A DNA stretch of 42,556 nucleotides from Chloroflexota bacterium (GCA_005883615.1 VBEC01000031.1:33765-76320); one strand, 5' to 3'. Positions 23,947 through 33,199 are shown, counted from the stretch's first letter. Translations and numbers: made by a program. The notes: generated from the sequence alone by a model not told the origin.

Positions 23947-25134
23947 TCAAACCTGTCCGGATTCGATCGCCTCGAGCTGTCCCCGTCGGCGCCCCGTGAG
24001 CACCAACGAAGTGGCGCACGCAAAGCCGAGTAGGGCCGTCCCGAGCATCGCCGCCGGTAATCCGACCGTGACCGACAGGAAGCCCATCACCGGCGGATAC
24101 AGAATCGAGCCGAGGACGGCGGCCCCGGTCAGCAGGCCACCCAGCGCGGCCGACCGGGCAGGAAAGAGTTCCCCGGCAATCGCGAGGATGACCGGGAAGA
24201 TCGGCCCGAAGGCAAAGCCGACGACCGCGAAGAGCGCGATCGACAGGGGCAGGGACGGCACGAACACGGCCGCAACCAGGGCACACGACGCCACGCTGAT
24301 GCACGCGGTGGCGAACGCGAGGTGGTCGAAACGGTCGGCGATTCGCGCGGACACCAGGCGGCCGAGCGCCAACCCGCCCCAGAAGAGCGAGAGGCTCGTC
24401 GTGGCGAGCGTCAGTGGTGCGGCATCCAGGAATCGCACCAGCCAGCTCGAGACACCGACCTCCGACGCGACGTAGCAACCGATGGCAATTTCCAGCGCCA
24501 GGAGCGGCCAGCGGAGCGCGAGCAGTCCCGCACCGGCGGATCGGTGGGTGGTCGGGCGCTCGTGCCGCCCGTGCGGCGGGTCGGTCAGGGCGAACAGCGC
24601 GCCGACCGGGAAGGCGCCGACGGCCGTGCCCACCACCACGACCTGCCATGCGATCCCGGCCTCGACAAGCCGGCCGACGATGAGCGGCGAAGCCAGGGCA
24701 CCGAGACTGAAGAAGAGGTGAACTGTGTTCAACGCACGCCCCCGGCTCGTCCGGTAGAGGTCGAGGAAGAGGCCGTTGATGCCTCCGTCGATGGCTCCGG
24801 CCCCCAGCCCCGCTGGCAGCGCCGCGGCCAGGAAGACCGTCCAGTCCGGGACGGTTCCGAGGACGGCAAGTCCGATTCCATGAAGACAGGCCGCGAGCGC
24901 GAGCACCCAGCGCCGACCGAGCCGCTCCGTCACGGCTCCGCCGCCCAGCGACCCTCCGGCGTAGGCCAGCGCATACAGGAAATAGAAGATGCCGACGCCG
25001 GCGTCGGACTGGCCGAAGTCGTGTTCTACGGAGCGGATGAGCGACGGGACCAACAAGCCCGTCCAGCCGATGAGGAGGAAGGACAGGCAGCCGAGCGCAC
25101 CGATGACGGGGCTGGAGCGAACCAGGCGGGCCAC
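23947..25134 (-). CDS. MFS transporter, sugar/FucP-like type
   Basis: A 395-residue, 12-TM major facilitator protein. The motif-A region is TERLGRRWVL, and the GAIDGGINGLFLDLYR then RALNTVHLFFSLGALASPLIVG segment resembles the fucose-permease/YfkF-like branch. A cytoplasmic polar loop (DPPHGRHERPTTHRSAG) separates the two six-helix halves. GTG 25134 is preceded by TAGCAT and seven bases, so it is probably leaderless. It is followed across a 127-bp spacer by the DHA2 exporter on the same strand. Link to the sugar island 7 kb away is speculative. The substrate is unknown. Confidence 0.87.
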   Translation of the reverse strand: MARLVRSSPVIGALGCLSFLLIGWTGLLVPSLIRSVEHDFGQSDAGVGIFYFLYALAYAGGSLGGGAVTERLGRRWVLALAACLHGIGLAVLGTVPDWTVFLAAALPAGLGAGAIDGGINGLFLDLYRTSRGRALNTVHLFFSLGALASPLIVGRLVEAGIAWQVVVVGTAVGAFPVGALFALTDPPHGRHERPTTHRSAGAGLLALRWPLLALEIAIGCYVASEVGVSSWLVRFLDAAPLTLATTSLSLFWGGLALGRLVSARIADRFDHLAFATACISVASCALVAAVFVPSLPLSIALFAVVGFAFGPIFPVILAIAGELFPARSAALGGLLTGAAVLGSILYPPVMGFLSVTVGLPAAMLGTALLGFACATSLVLTGRRRGQLEAIESGQV

Positions 25135-25141
25135 CCGACCG

Positions 25142-25147
25142 ATGCTA
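25142..25147 (-). promoter_or_regulatory. Leaderless -10 box of the 12-TM MFS gene
   Basis: On the minus strand TAGCAT is followed by seven bases and GTG 25134. No Shine-Dalgarno is present. Confidence 0.4.
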
Positions 25148-25184
25148 CCGGCTGGGGAGCACCCCGGACCCTTCGGGCGAGCGA

Positions 25185-26036
25185 CTATTCGCTGCTGGCG
25201 TGAGCTGAGAAGCGTTGGCGATTCTCTGCCGCACTGGCGCCCTGTCGAAGCCCGCCGGCTAGTGCGGCCACAAGACGCGAGGCATCCATCAGGTCGGCCC
25301 CCATCGCGGCCCCGGACGCCTGGTCCGCGACGATCTCGATGACTCCTGCGCCGGACGCTCGAAGCGCAGCCGTGTCGCGCTCCATGTAGGCCCTGGCCAT
25401 GTCGCCGCCAATGGGCACGATGACAACGACAGGATCGTGGCCAACCGCAAGGTCAGCGCTGACACCCGACCTGACCCCGCCATCCATGTACCGCCGAGAG
25501 GCGACGGTGACAGGCGGAAAGAGCCCGGGAAGCGCGCAACTGGCCGCAACCGCTGGCACCAGCGGGACACCGGAACGTGCTGTCCAGGCTACGAAGCTAC
25601 CGTTGTCGACGTCGACCGCCGTGACGGTCAGTACCTGCGGCCATGGCACGGGGGGCAGCAGGCGATTGAAAAGATCGACGTATTCGCGTTCCGGGACCGT
25701 CGTCGCCTGCCGCGCAAGCGTCCCGATCTGAGCCCGGACCGGTTGCTCGGGGGTCCCTCCGTCGGCCTGCCAAAGCTCGAAGATGCGCCCCGCGAGCTCG
25801 GAGTCGGCTCCCTGCATCAGTCGCTCGAGCTCCCGTCCAAGGCTCGAGGCCTCGGGCAGGAGGTCGTCGGTCAGGGGGACGCCCGATCCCAGGATGGCTC
25901 CCGCCACGGATCCCGCAGAGGTGCCGACAACGAGGTCGGCATCCGCCGGATCGACACCGCCCTCGCGCAGCCCGCGCAGCACGCCCAGCTCCCAGGCGAT
26001 CCCAAGGAGGCCGCCGCCCGCGAGCACCAACGCCAT
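25185..26036 (-). CDS. Patatin-like phospholipase
   Basis: 283 residues with the patatin Ser-Asp dyad: oxyanion loop LAGGGLLG (5-12), nucleophile elbow GTSAGS (Ser40) and DGG (Asp185). The family hydrolyses acyl chains of phospholipids or neutral lipids in the cytoplasm or at the membrane. The middle region (about 60-125) is helical and the C-terminus polar. ATG 26036 is chosen because patatins begin immediately before the oxyanion loop; GTG codons a few residues upstream are possible. It is followed on the opposite side by the leaderless MFS promoter and preceded, head to head, by the GH3 lipoprotein gene (215-bp spacer). Confidence 0.88.
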   Translation of the reverse strand: MALVLAGGGLLGIAWELGVLRGLREGGVDPADADLVVGTSAGSVAGAILGSGVPLTDDLLPEASSLGRELERLMQGADSELAGRIFELWQADGGTPEQPVRAQIGTLARQATTVPEREYVDLFNRLLPPVPWPQVLTVTAVDVDNGSFVAWTARSGVPLVPAVAASCALPGLFPPVTVASRRYMDGGVRSGVSADLAVGHDPVVVIVPIGGDMARAYMERDTAALRASGAGVIEIVADQASGAAMGADLMDASRLVAALAGGLRQGASAAENRQRFSAHASSE

Positions 26037-26251
26037 CCCAGCCACAAATACCGCCACTCGATCAAGACGACCTCGACGTTCGCTCCGGAGAGGTCGACCA
26101 CATTCTGCCATTCGGTGCAGACAGGCGGCCGAGTCCTGCCCGCGAACCATCGCGATTGAACGCGACGGCACCTCCGCGCGTCATGTGAGTGTCGTCGGGT
26201 CGTTTCAGGCCTCACTTGCGCCGACCGGCCGGGCGACCTGGGCGAGGTTGC

Positions 26252-27553
26252 ATGACATCTCTTCGACAACATCCGGGAGCACGTCGGGTGACCGTAGCGT
26301 TGCTGGCCTCGCTCATTGCCGGCTGCGCGGCATCGCCGGCACCGAGTGCGGCTCCGCCGACGGCGACCGAAACGCCACCGTCGCCAGGCTCCGCCACCGG
26401 GTCGCCTTCGGCCTCGCCCGCCGCCCCTATGCCAACCGCATCATTGCCCCCGCGGACGCCGGCTCCGACCCGAACGCCTGCCCCAGCTGCACCCGCCCCG
26501 CTCAGCTGCGCGTCGCGGGTGTTTGCCACGATGAGCGAATCGCAGCGCATCGGCCAGCTCTTCATCATCGGGCTAACCAGGGACCATCTCGACGCCGCGG
26601 AGCGGACGGCCGTTGCTCAGTTCCATTTCGGGTCGGTCTCGTTCACGGCAAAGACTTCGGCCGGCGTGGCTGCCGTTCGCGCCATCGTGGACGCCGTCCA
26701 GGCCGAGGCCACGCCCACGGCTACGGGCCGGGTGAAGTTCCTGGTCGCCGCCAATCAGGAAGGCGGTTTGATTCAGGCTCTTTCGGGTCCCGGGTTCGAC
26801 GTGATGCCCTCTGCGCTCAGCCAGGGAACACTGGCGCCGGCGGACCTCGAGCGGATGGCGGCCAGATGGGGCCGCGAGCTGCGCGCGGCAGGCATCAATC
26901 TTGATTTCGCGCCGGTGGCCGATGTCGTGCCGCCGGGCACCGACGCAGGGAACGCACCCATCGGCCAGCTGGAGCGCGAGTACGGCCACGATCCCGCCAC
27001 TGTGTCGAGCCATGTCGCGGCATTCATCCGGGGCATGGAGGAGGCAGGCGTCGCCACGAGCGCGAAGCACTTCCCGGGTCTCGGCAGGGTCGCCGGCAAC
27101 ACCGACTTCACGGCCGCAGTGACCGATCTGATAACGACGCGACACGATCCATTCCTGCAGCCGTTTGCTGGGGCGATCCATGCGGGCGTCCCCTTCGTGA
27201 TGATCTCGCTCGCGACATACGAGCGGATCGACCCCAGGCACCTTGCGGCGTTCTCGCCGGCCGTCATGACCGGGATGCTCCGGGTCGACCTGGGCTATCG
27301 CGGGCTCGTTATCTCGGATGCCCTGGGGGCCGCCGCCGTGGCTTCCATCCCGCCGGCCACACGGGCTCTTGATTTTGTCGGCGCAGGAGGCGACATGATC
27401 GTCGTGAACCAGCTCGTACCGGCCGTGCAAATGGCCCAGGCTCTCGCATCAGCGGCGGCGCAGAGTCCGGGGTTCCGCGACCGCGTCAATGACGCGGTTC
27501 TCCGTGTGCTGCGCACCAAGGAAGCGATGGGCCTGCTGCCCTGCGATGCCTGA
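26252..27553 (+). CDS. GH3-family beta-N-acetylhexosaminidase-like lipoprotein (LpqI/NagZ type)
   Basis: 433 residues. Lipoprotein signal with lipobox LIAGC (Cys25), a Pro/Thr/Ser-rich spacer to about residue 85, then a glycoside hydrolase 3 barrel: SQRIGQLFIIGL, VAANQEGGLIQ, INLDFAPVADV, SAKHFPGLGRVAGNTD, GLVISDALG (nucleophile Asp). The KHFPGLGR-x-x-GNTD form, instead of the GHG-D-T-x-x-D-S-H of enteric NagZ, matches mycobacterial LpqI. Expected role: release of N-acetylglucosamine from exported or shed muropeptides, anchored outside the membrane. ATG 26252 has GAGGTT 4 bases upstream; the frame is open from 26189. Confidence 0.9.
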   Translation: MTSLRQHPGARRVTVALLASLIAGCAASPAPSAAPPTATETPPSPGSATGSPSASPAAPMPTASLPPRTPAPTRTPAPAAPAPLSCASRVFATMSESQRIGQLFIIGLTRDHLDAAERTAVAQFHFGSVSFTAKTSAGVAAVRAIVDAVQAEATPTATGRVKFLVAANQEGGLIQALSGPGFDVMPSALSQGTLAPADLERMAARWGRELRAAGINLDFAPVADVVPPGTDAGNAPIGQLEREYGHDPATVSSHVAAFIRGMEEAGVATSAKHFPGLGRVAGNTDFTAAVTDLITTRHDPFLQPFAGAIHAGVPFVMISLATYERIDPRHLAAFSPAVMTGMLRVDLGYRGLVISDALGAAAVASIPPATRALDFVGAGGDMIVVNQLVPAVQMAQALASAAAQSPGFRDRVNDAVLRVLRTKEAMGLLPCDA

Positions 27554-27594
27554 CTGCGCCCTGACTGCACACGCGCGGATCGGCCAGAAAGCTC

Positions 27595-28209
27595 CTAACG
27601 CCGCAACCTGAGGCCGACGGTGGCGAGCTCGGCACGGGCGAGTCGGTCGTGACGGCCCTGCACGAAGTCACCGAACGGGTCCGGGGAGTACTCCAGCAGT
27701 GTCTGATAATCCAACGAGTAGACCGCACGCGCCGCCAGGATTTTCTCCGCGGCCCGAGAGGATATGTGCGGGGAACGTGCGACGCGATGTGCCGCACGCA
27801 GCCGACGAAGGCGACGCAGGCGCCAGGGAAGGTATCGCGACAACCAGGGGACCAGTGGAACGGCAAGGACGAGAAGGGAGATGACCCCGGCAAGCAGGAG
27901 GATCAGCGCCTCGAGCTCGGTTCCAAAATCGACGAAAGGATTGGCGGCGGTGGTGATGGAGCTCTTGACCACTGCGCTGAGCTGCTCGCCGACGACGGGG
28001 ACTCCGCTCGTGTTGGCGCTGATGTCCGAGGCAGCTGAGCGCAGATTCACGCCGCCGTCGTGGACAAGGCGGGCCGCCTGAGAGAAGCTCGAGAGTAGCG
28101 CGAACAGCCGCCATGCAATCGAGGCCCACAAGATCAACCACAGGAGCGTCGCCGCGTCGGCGACCACCTCACGGCTCTGGGCCGCCGGGAGCTCACTCCA
28201 TATCTTCAC
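27595..28209 (-). CDS. Hypothetical membrane protein, 2 TM
   Basis: 204 residues. An N-terminal hydrophobic span (ATLLWLILWASIAWRLFALLSSF) and a second (LEALILLLAGVISLLVLAVPLVPWL) flank a hydrophilic, presumably extracytoplasmic segment of about 55 residues. A very basic cytoplasmic tail follows (RYLPWRLRRLRRLRAAHRVAR), with a helix ending RLARAELATVGLRLRR. GTG 28209 has GGGAGG 7 bases upstream. It converges with the GH3 gene and is divergent from the zinc-ribbon protein. I do not recognise the family; the layout suggests a membrane-anchored accessory protein. Confidence 0.75.
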   Translation of the reverse strand: MKIWSELPAAQSREVVADAATLLWLILWASIAWRLFALLSSFSQAARLVHDGGVNLRSAASDISANTSGVPVVGEQLSAVVKSSITTAANPFVDFGTELEALILLLAGVISLLVLAVPLVPWLSRYLPWRLRRLRRLRAAHRVARSPHISSRAAEKILAARAVYSLDYQTLLEYSPDPFGDFVQGRHDRLARAELATVGLRLRR

Positions 28210-28382
28210 GTTGCAGCCTCCCTATTTGATGCAGCCGCGATCGCGATCCTGCGCACGATCATAGGTGCGGTGCCGTTCGCCCGACTTCGGGGAGCGCCCA
28301 TCTCGAGAGCCCTGCTCGAGGGGAACCGCGGGTGCCGAAAGGCGGAAGGACTAGCATTGCCTGCCCCTCGGGGAGTGCCCTC

Positions 28383-29060
28383 ATGACTGGCCTGGTACGA
28401 CGGTTCTGCCCTCGCTGCGGGACCGGGCGGGTGGCAGACATGCCGTTCTGCCCCGGCTGCGGCCTGGACTTCCGTGAGGTCGACCAAGGGCTCGACCCGG
28501 GAGCCGCCGCCGCAGCCACAGATAGCGTGGTGCCCAGCGGGACTTCGACGTCCCAGGCTGATGCCACCGAAACTCCAGCCGTCGACGAGTGGGAGGCCGG
28601 CTCACACGATGTGACGTCGCCCATGGAAAGCGCTCGGTCAGGGAGCCGAGGGCTGCGCGTTCACCCGATCGTCCTGATCGCCGCGATCGTCGTCGTGGTG
28701 CTGGTCCTGGTGGGCCTGCTGCCACGACCACAACTACCCGGGCCTGGCTCGGGCGGCCCGCCGGCCTCAAGCCTCCCTTCAGGTGCGCCGATCGTCGGTC
28801 TCACCATCCTGAGCCCCACCGATGGTCAGGCCGTGGCGGCCAAGGACGTGCTCGTCATCGGGCTGGCGCCGCCGGGACTCAGTGTCACCCAGGACATCAG
28901 CTTCGGATTCGATCAGCATGCAACTGCTGATGGCACGGGTCACTGGGCAATCAAGGTCGGCCTCAACGAAGGCGACAACAAGCTGACCTTCCGAATCGGC
29001 GACGACCACTCGACGCAGCAAACCATCCGGGTCATTTACACCCCGCCGGCGAGCCCCTGA
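28383..29060 (+). CDS. Zinc-ribbon, single-TM protein with a C-terminal Ig-like domain
   Basis: 225 residues in three parts: an N-terminal zinc-ribbon (CPRC at 9-12, CPGC at 23-26), an acidic low-complexity linker, one TM (VHPIVLIAAIVVVVLVLVGLL) and an extracytoplasmic beta domain (ILSPTDGQAVAAKDVLVIG to NKLTFRIGD, ending TIRVIYTP) like the glucodextranase-type bacterial Ig-like fold. Proteins with a cytosolic zinc-ribbon and an external Ig domain are widespread in Chloroflexota and Actinobacteria; function is unknown. ATG 28383 follows GGGGAG at 7 bases. TAGCAT (28352-28357) is a candidate -10. It is divergent from the 2-TM protein gene. Confidence 0.8.
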   Translation: MTGLVRRFCPRCGTGRVADMPFCPGCGLDFREVDQGLDPGAAAAATDSVVPSGTSTSQADATETPAVDEWEAGSHDVTSPMESARSGSRGLRVHPIVLIAAIVVVVLVLVGLLPRPQLPGPGSGGPPASSLPSGAPIVGLTILSPTDGQAVAAKDVLVIGLAPPGLSVTQDISFGFDQHATADGTGHWAIKVGLNEGDNKLTFRIGDDHSTQQTIRVIYTPPASP

Positions 29061-29232
29061 GCGGAGCTACCGACGGCAGCGCATTGAGGCGCCCGGAACC
29101 GGTTCACCGACGGCGTTCGCGGCCATCGGTTCCAGATCTTCACCTCCCTGCAACGACTCGACGGTGAACAGGGTGCGCTCGTCTGAGCCATGGAGCCGTA
29201 CACCGGTGGTCCACGCACATGGAGGATCACCC

Positions 29233-29436
29233 ATGGCCACCCTCAGCGAAAAGAAACGCGACTCCATGCCTGACTCGAAGTTCGGTCTCCCGGACGAGCA
29301 CAAGTACCCCATGCCGGACAAATCACACGCCCGGAATGCCAAGGCGCGGGCTTCTCAGCAGGTGAAGAAGGGCAACCTGACGGGAAGCGAGAAAGCCAAG
29401 ATCGACCGGAAGGCGGATCGCATCCTCGACAAATAG
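29233..29436 (+). CDS. Small basic protein of the KYPMPDxSHAxNAKARA family
   Basis: 67 residues, highly charged and basic, no membrane span. It carries the block FGLPDEHKYPMPDKSHARNAKARA, followed by a Lys-rich helix (KAKIDRKADRILDK). This pattern is common in small uncharacterised bacterial proteins, sometimes encoded next to phage or plasmid genes, often annotated only as DUF6582-like. ATG 29233 has GGAGGA 6 bases upstream. It stands alone between the Ig-like protein gene and a convergent coiled-coil gene. Basicity suggests nucleic-acid contact, which is inference only. Confidence 0.8.
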   Translation: MATLSEKKRDSMPDSKFGLPDEHKYPMPDKSHARNAKARASQQVKKGNLTGSEKAKIDRKADRILDK

Positions 29437-29469
29437 CACTCGCCAGGGTATCCGCGAAACCTGTCCTCT

Positions 29470-29922
29470 TCAGCCTCGCCCCTCGGCACGCTCGTGCGCC
29501 CGCCGGTATTCGAATCGAAGGCGCTCGATGCGGGTTGCCAACTCTGCGGCCTCCGGTGAGCCCGGCGCGACGGAGGCAGCGCGCCGTTCAGCATCCCGCC
29601 ATTCCTCGAGGATTTCGTGCGGCGAGCGGGGCTCGACCTCCTCGATCGGGAGACCGGGAGCGGTCGGCCCTTCAACGGCCACCTCGACGGCTGCATCCTC
29701 GGTAAGGACCCGCTCCTCGATCGTGCCGCCGAGCACGCGCGCCGCGATCCGCTCGATGGACTTCGAAAGCTCGACGAGACGTGGATCGCCGGCCTTCACG
29801 ATCCGTTTCTCCTGCTCCAGGGTCGCCAGCTCCTCGATGTTGGCGAGAAGGGCGTCGGAGGTTGCTCGGAGGGCTCGCTCGGTTTCCGTTGGAGCGTCGC
29901 GAGGCTGGTCGCTCTCGGTCAT
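29470..29922 (-). CDS. Hypothetical acidic coiled-coil protein
   Basis: 150 residues, no cysteine pairs or membrane spans. Two helical, Glu/Arg-rich segments (residues about 12-75 and 102-150) with heptad-like hydrophobic spacing flank a Pro/Val-rich linker (VAVEGPTAPGLPIEEVEPRSP). AGGTGA lies 7 bases before ATG 29922. Codon usage matches neighbours. It converges with the small basic protein gene. I do not recognise the family; a structural or scaffold role is possible but unsupported. Confidence 0.7.
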   Translation of the reverse strand: MTESDQPRDAPTETERALRATSDALLANIEELATLEQEKRIVKAGDPRLVELSKSIERIAARVLGGTIEERVLTEDAAVEVAVEGPTAPGLPIEEVEPRSPHEILEEWRDAERRAASVAPGSPEAAELATRIERLRFEYRRAHERAEGRG

Positions 29923-30144
29923 GGAGATTCACCTATCTGACTGGGTTGCCAAGGTCCGTCGCGGTACACGTACCACGTTGTGAAAGGTTCCCCATCCAGC
30001 TGTCTTGGCTGCACTACCGCTTCCCGATGTCGCGTCGCACGGCCGCCTGGAATGACGTGGGATGCGCTGGGGCATGAAGTATGCGATGTGCTGGCGGATT
30101 GGTGCTCGCGTTGGGAAATACGCCGAGCTCATTTCCGCCCGTGT

Positions 30145-30172
30145 CGCCACGACATGTGGCGGCGCCTATTCT
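30145..30172 (+). promoter_or_regulatory. Dyad plus leaderless -10 upstream of the glyoxalase-like gene
   Basis: CGCCAC (30145-30150) is inverted as GTGGCG (30156-30161) around five bases, immediately before TATTCT (30167-30172), which ends seven bases before GTG 30180. The dyad would cover the -35 region and could be an operator. Confidence 0.4.
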
Positions 30173-30179
30173 GGCCCGC

Positions 30180-30866
30180 GTGACTCGGCGGCTCGACATC
30201 GACCACGTACTGATCGCAGTTCCCGACCTCTCAGCTGCTGCGCCATCCTTCACGGCCCGATATGGGCTGGCGTCGACGGAGGGTGGACATCACCCGGCCT
30301 GGGGAACGGCTAATCGGATCGTCCCACTCGGGACCAGCTACCTCGAACTGGTTGCCGTGGTCGACGAAGCCAAAGCCCAGGCGAGCCCGTTTGGGCGCTG
30401 GGTGGCAGGGGCGGCGGCTGAGGACTTCCGGTTGCTCGGTTGGGCGGTGCGTACCGATGCGCTCGACGCTGACGCGAGGCGCCTGGACTTGCAGGTGACG
30501 TCGGGTTCGCGACTGGCTCCGGACGGAGAGCTGCTGCGCTGGCGCAGCGCCGGGATCGAGGTCGCGGCGGCAGATCCGATCCTCCCGTTCTTCATCGAGC
30601 GGGACCCAGGCAGCAAGTTTCCGGGCCAACTAACGGGAGCCGACCCCGAACAATCAACGAAGATCGCGAAGCTGGTGGTCGACGGAGATGTTCGGCGGCT
30701 CGCCGATTGGCTCGGAGAAAACAACCTTCCCATCGTCGTCCGTCCCGGTTCGCCGCGCGTCGCCGCGGTCGTGCTTTCGCGCGGAGCGAAGGAACTCGTC
30801 GTGAGCGAGCGACCAGCGGGAGTAGGACCCGGTGGCAGCTTGACATCGGGAGTTCCATTGGGATAA
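30180..30866 (+). CDS. Glyoxalase-like (VOC superfamily) domain protein
   Basis: 228 residues with the glyoxalase_3-like layout: LDIDHVLIAVPDLSAAAPSF at the N-terminus, GTANRIVPLGTSYLELVAVVD, and a second half with ILPFFIERD. VOC proteins use paired beta-alpha-beta units to hold a metal; here His (DHV) and Glu (YLELV) are plausible ligands, but the full set is not certain. GTG 30180 is chosen because the VOC domain begins within five residues and a leaderless promoter box precedes it; the frame is open from 30081. It lies 53 bp upstream of the amidase start. The substrate is unknown. Confidence 0.82.
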   Translation: MTRRLDIDHVLIAVPDLSAAAPSFTARYGLASTEGGHHPAWGTANRIVPLGTSYLELVAVVDEAKAQASPFGRWVAGAAAEDFRLLGWAVRTDALDADARRLDLQVTSGSRLAPDGELLRWRSAGIEVAAADPILPFFIERDPGSKFPGQLTGADPEQSTKIAKLVVDGDVRRLADWLGENNLPIVVRPGSPRVAAVVLSRGAKELVVSERPAGVGPGGSLTSGVPLG

Positions 30867-30919
30867 ACGCAGACGCCCGTCCTCGCGTCCTGTCCACCCG
30901 ATCCCGTGGAGGTTCCGCG

Positions 30920-32629
30920 ATGCGCACCCTGGTCCGGCGTTCCCTAGTCCTTGCCACGCTGGCAGCTCTCCTGTTCGGGGTGGTTGGCGCCTCGGCGCCG
31001 GTCGCCTCCGCGGCGCAGCCAACCTCGACCCGCGTTGCCGGCATCAATGTCGACGCAACGACGATCCCGCAGCTCGAGGCGCTCATGAACCGCCATCGGC
31101 TGACATCGGTCCAGCTCGTCCAGTTCTACCTCCACCGGATCTCGCGGTTGAACCCGAAGCTCCATGCCGTCATCACGGTCAGCAAGAGCGCGCTCGCCGA
31201 CGCGCGCAAGGCTGATGCCGCCCGGCGCCGAGGCAGCCATCTGCCCCTCCTCGGGATCCCCGTGATCGTCAAGGACAACATCGACACGACGGGCATGCCG
31301 ACGACCGCCGGGTCGTGGGCGCTCGCCGGCAGTACGCCGCCCGACGCGTTCATCGTCCAGCGGCTCCGGGCCGCCGGCGCGCTGATCATCGCCAAGGCGA
31401 ACCTCTCGGAATGGGCGAACTTCCGGTCGGCGCCGTCGTCGAGCGGCTGGAGTGGGATCGGCGGGCAGACGAACATGCCCTACGTCCTCGATCGCAATCC
31501 ATGCGGCTCGAGCTCCGGGTCAGGCGTCGTGGCGGCCGCGGACCTTGCGACCGTCGCCGTTGGCACCGAGACGGACGGTTCGATCGTCTGCCCGTCGGGT
31601 GCGAACGCCGACGCCGGGATCAAGCCGACGTTGGGGCTCCTGAGCCGATCCGGGATCGTCCCGATCACGGCCGACCAGGACACCGCGGGCCCAATCGCGC
31701 GAAATATGACCGATGCGGCCGCCCTCCTCGGGGCGATGACCGGCGTCGACCCGACCGATGCGGCGACCGCCGCCCAGGCCGGCCACGCGTTCACCGACTA
31801 CACGCAGTTCCTCGACAAGAACGCGCTCCAGGGCGCCCGAATCGGCATCTGGCGCGAGGGCACGTACGACCCCAAGATCAGCCCCGAGGTCGACGCGATC
31901 ATGAACGCGACTGTCGCGAAGCTCGAGGCGGCCGGGGCTACGATCGTCGACCCGGCTCGGATCCCCATCGAGCCGGCCTACGGTCCGGAGTTCACGGCGC
32001 TTCTGTGCGAGTTCAAGAGCGATATCGCCTCGTACCTCGCAGCGAATACGGCCGCGGGCTATCCGAAGACGCTGCAGGATCTGATCGCCTTCAACAACGC
32101 CCATCCCGCCCTCGAAGGGCCTTGGAATTCGGCGATCTTCGACCTCGCCCAGGCGACCGGCGGACGAGCCTCTGCCGATTGCGCGGCAGCCCGGGCCCTG
32201 GCCACATCGACAGCCAAGGCCGCAATCGATGACACGTTGGCGGCGAGCGGCCTCGACGCCATCATCGCCCCGACGAACGGCCCGGCCTGGGTGACCGACC
32301 CGGTGAACGGCGACCTTGGGGGCGACTTCTCCCTGTTCGTGGGGTCGTCGAGCCCCTCCGCGATCGCGGGCTACGGCAGTGTCACCGTGCCGGCGGGCTT
32401 CGTCGGGCCGTTGCCGGTCGGCGTGTCGTTCATCGGCGGCCGCTGGTCAGAGCCGGAGCTGATCGGCCTCGCCTACGCGTTCGAGCAGGCGGCGCAGGTC
32501 CGCGTCCCACCACAGTTCCTGCCGTCGACATCGGCCGCGGCGGCAACGCGCGGCGCGGCGACCCACGAGGAGCGGCGGGCCGGCGCGCCCGGCCGGGACG
32601 GGCGCTGGACGATGCTGGCCGCGCGGTAA
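30920..32629 (+). CDS. Secreted amidase (amidase signature family)
   Basis: 569 residues with an N-terminal Sec signal (LVRRSLVLATLAALLFGVVGASAPVASAA). The amidase-signature core has the catalytic Lys in GIPVIVKDNIDT, the Gly/Ser stretch GSSSGSGVV and the nucleophile region TDGSIVCPSG. The family hydrolyses amide bonds of varied substrates; export suggests a peptide, polyamide or xenobiotic target outside the cell. The tail after about residue 540 is low-complexity. ATG 30920 has GGAGG 7 bases upstream; the open frame extends to 30707 but that part belongs to the glyoxalase gene region. Possibly co-transcribed with that gene. Confidence 0.92.
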   Translation: MRTLVRRSLVLATLAALLFGVVGASAPVASAAQPTSTRVAGINVDATTIPQLEALMNRHRLTSVQLVQFYLHRISRLNPKLHAVITVSKSALADARKADAARRRGSHLPLLGIPVIVKDNIDTTGMPTTAGSWALAGSTPPDAFIVQRLRAAGALIIAKANLSEWANFRSAPSSSGWSGIGGQTNMPYVLDRNPCGSSSGSGVVAAADLATVAVGTETDGSIVCPSGANADAGIKPTLGLLSRSGIVPITADQDTAGPIARNMTDAAALLGAMTGVDPTDAATAAQAGHAFTDYTQFLDKNALQGARIGIWREGTYDPKISPEVDAIMNATVAKLEAAGATIVDPARIPIEPAYGPEFTALLCEFKSDIASYLAANTAAGYPKTLQDLIAFNNAHPALEGPWNSAIFDLAQATGGRASADCAAARALATSTAKAAIDDTLAASGLDAIIAPTNGPAWVTDPVNGDLGGDFSLFVGSSSPSAIAGYGSVTVPAGFVGPLPVGVSFIGGRWSEPELIGLAYAFEQAAQVRVPPQFLPSTSAAAATRGAATHEERRAGAPGRDGRWTMLAAR

Positions 32630-32656
32630 TGGGCCGAACGAGGACCGTCGTGTCGG

Positions 32657-33167
32657 ATGGGGGTTCGGTCAGCTTTGATGGCCGCCCTGGTGGTGACCAG
32701 CTGCAGTTCCGCGACTCATTCGCCGGCCCCTCCATCCCAGGCGGCAGATAGCGCCAGCCAAGCGCCAACGTCGACGACGGCGTCGCCCGGTCCGTCCGGT
32801 GGTTGGGGCATCACCCTGGGATCAAGGCAAGCCGGCCTCATTCCGTCACGCTGGGCGGCCTGAGGCGGTTCTTCGTCGATGTCTCGGTCGATCCCACATG
32901 GACACGCTCCTGTCCCTTCAGCCAGGGGCGACCCGCGGTCCCGACCCTCGTCGGAAGTCGGATCAGCGCGGGCGTGGCATGGGATGTCGAGGCAACAGAC
33001 CGCCAGCGGTGTTCCTGTTCGACCTCCGGAGCGCGGGGTTCGGCGCAAACATCGCGATCAACGTGGACGTCTGCTGTGGCGTCCAGTGGGACGCACGCAT
33101 CGCCCGCGGTGGCGCCGGTGGTGGCCAGCTTCACGTTTGGGATCTGACGGCCCCCGAGATCGACTGA
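32657..33167 (+). pseudogene. Frameshifted small lipoprotein gene
   Basis: Coding-like peptide jumps between three frames. Frame at 32657: a lipoprotein start (MGVRSALMAALVVTSCSS) and a Ser/Thr/Pro linker to GGWGITLGS, stopping at 32863. Frame around 32850-33010: RRFFVDVSVDP and GSRISAGVAWDVEATDRQ. Frame ending at 33167: VFLFDLRSAGFGANIAINVDVCCG, then WDARIARGGAGGGQ and HVWDLTAPEID. Together they look like one lipoprotein of about 165 residues broken by two indels, or by sequencing errors. It lies between amidase and MFS genes. Function is unknown; the reconstruction is tentative. Confidence 0.4.
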
Positions 33168-33193
33168 AGAATCGCGCGACGGCGTCCTCGCGG

Positions 33194-33199
33194 TAGGCT
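33194..33199 (+). promoter_or_regulatory. Leaderless -10 box of the MFS gene at 33207
   Basis: TAGGCT ends seven bases before GTG 33207 with no Shine-Dalgarno, the same box and spacing as the IclR gene at 10832. Confidence 0.45.
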
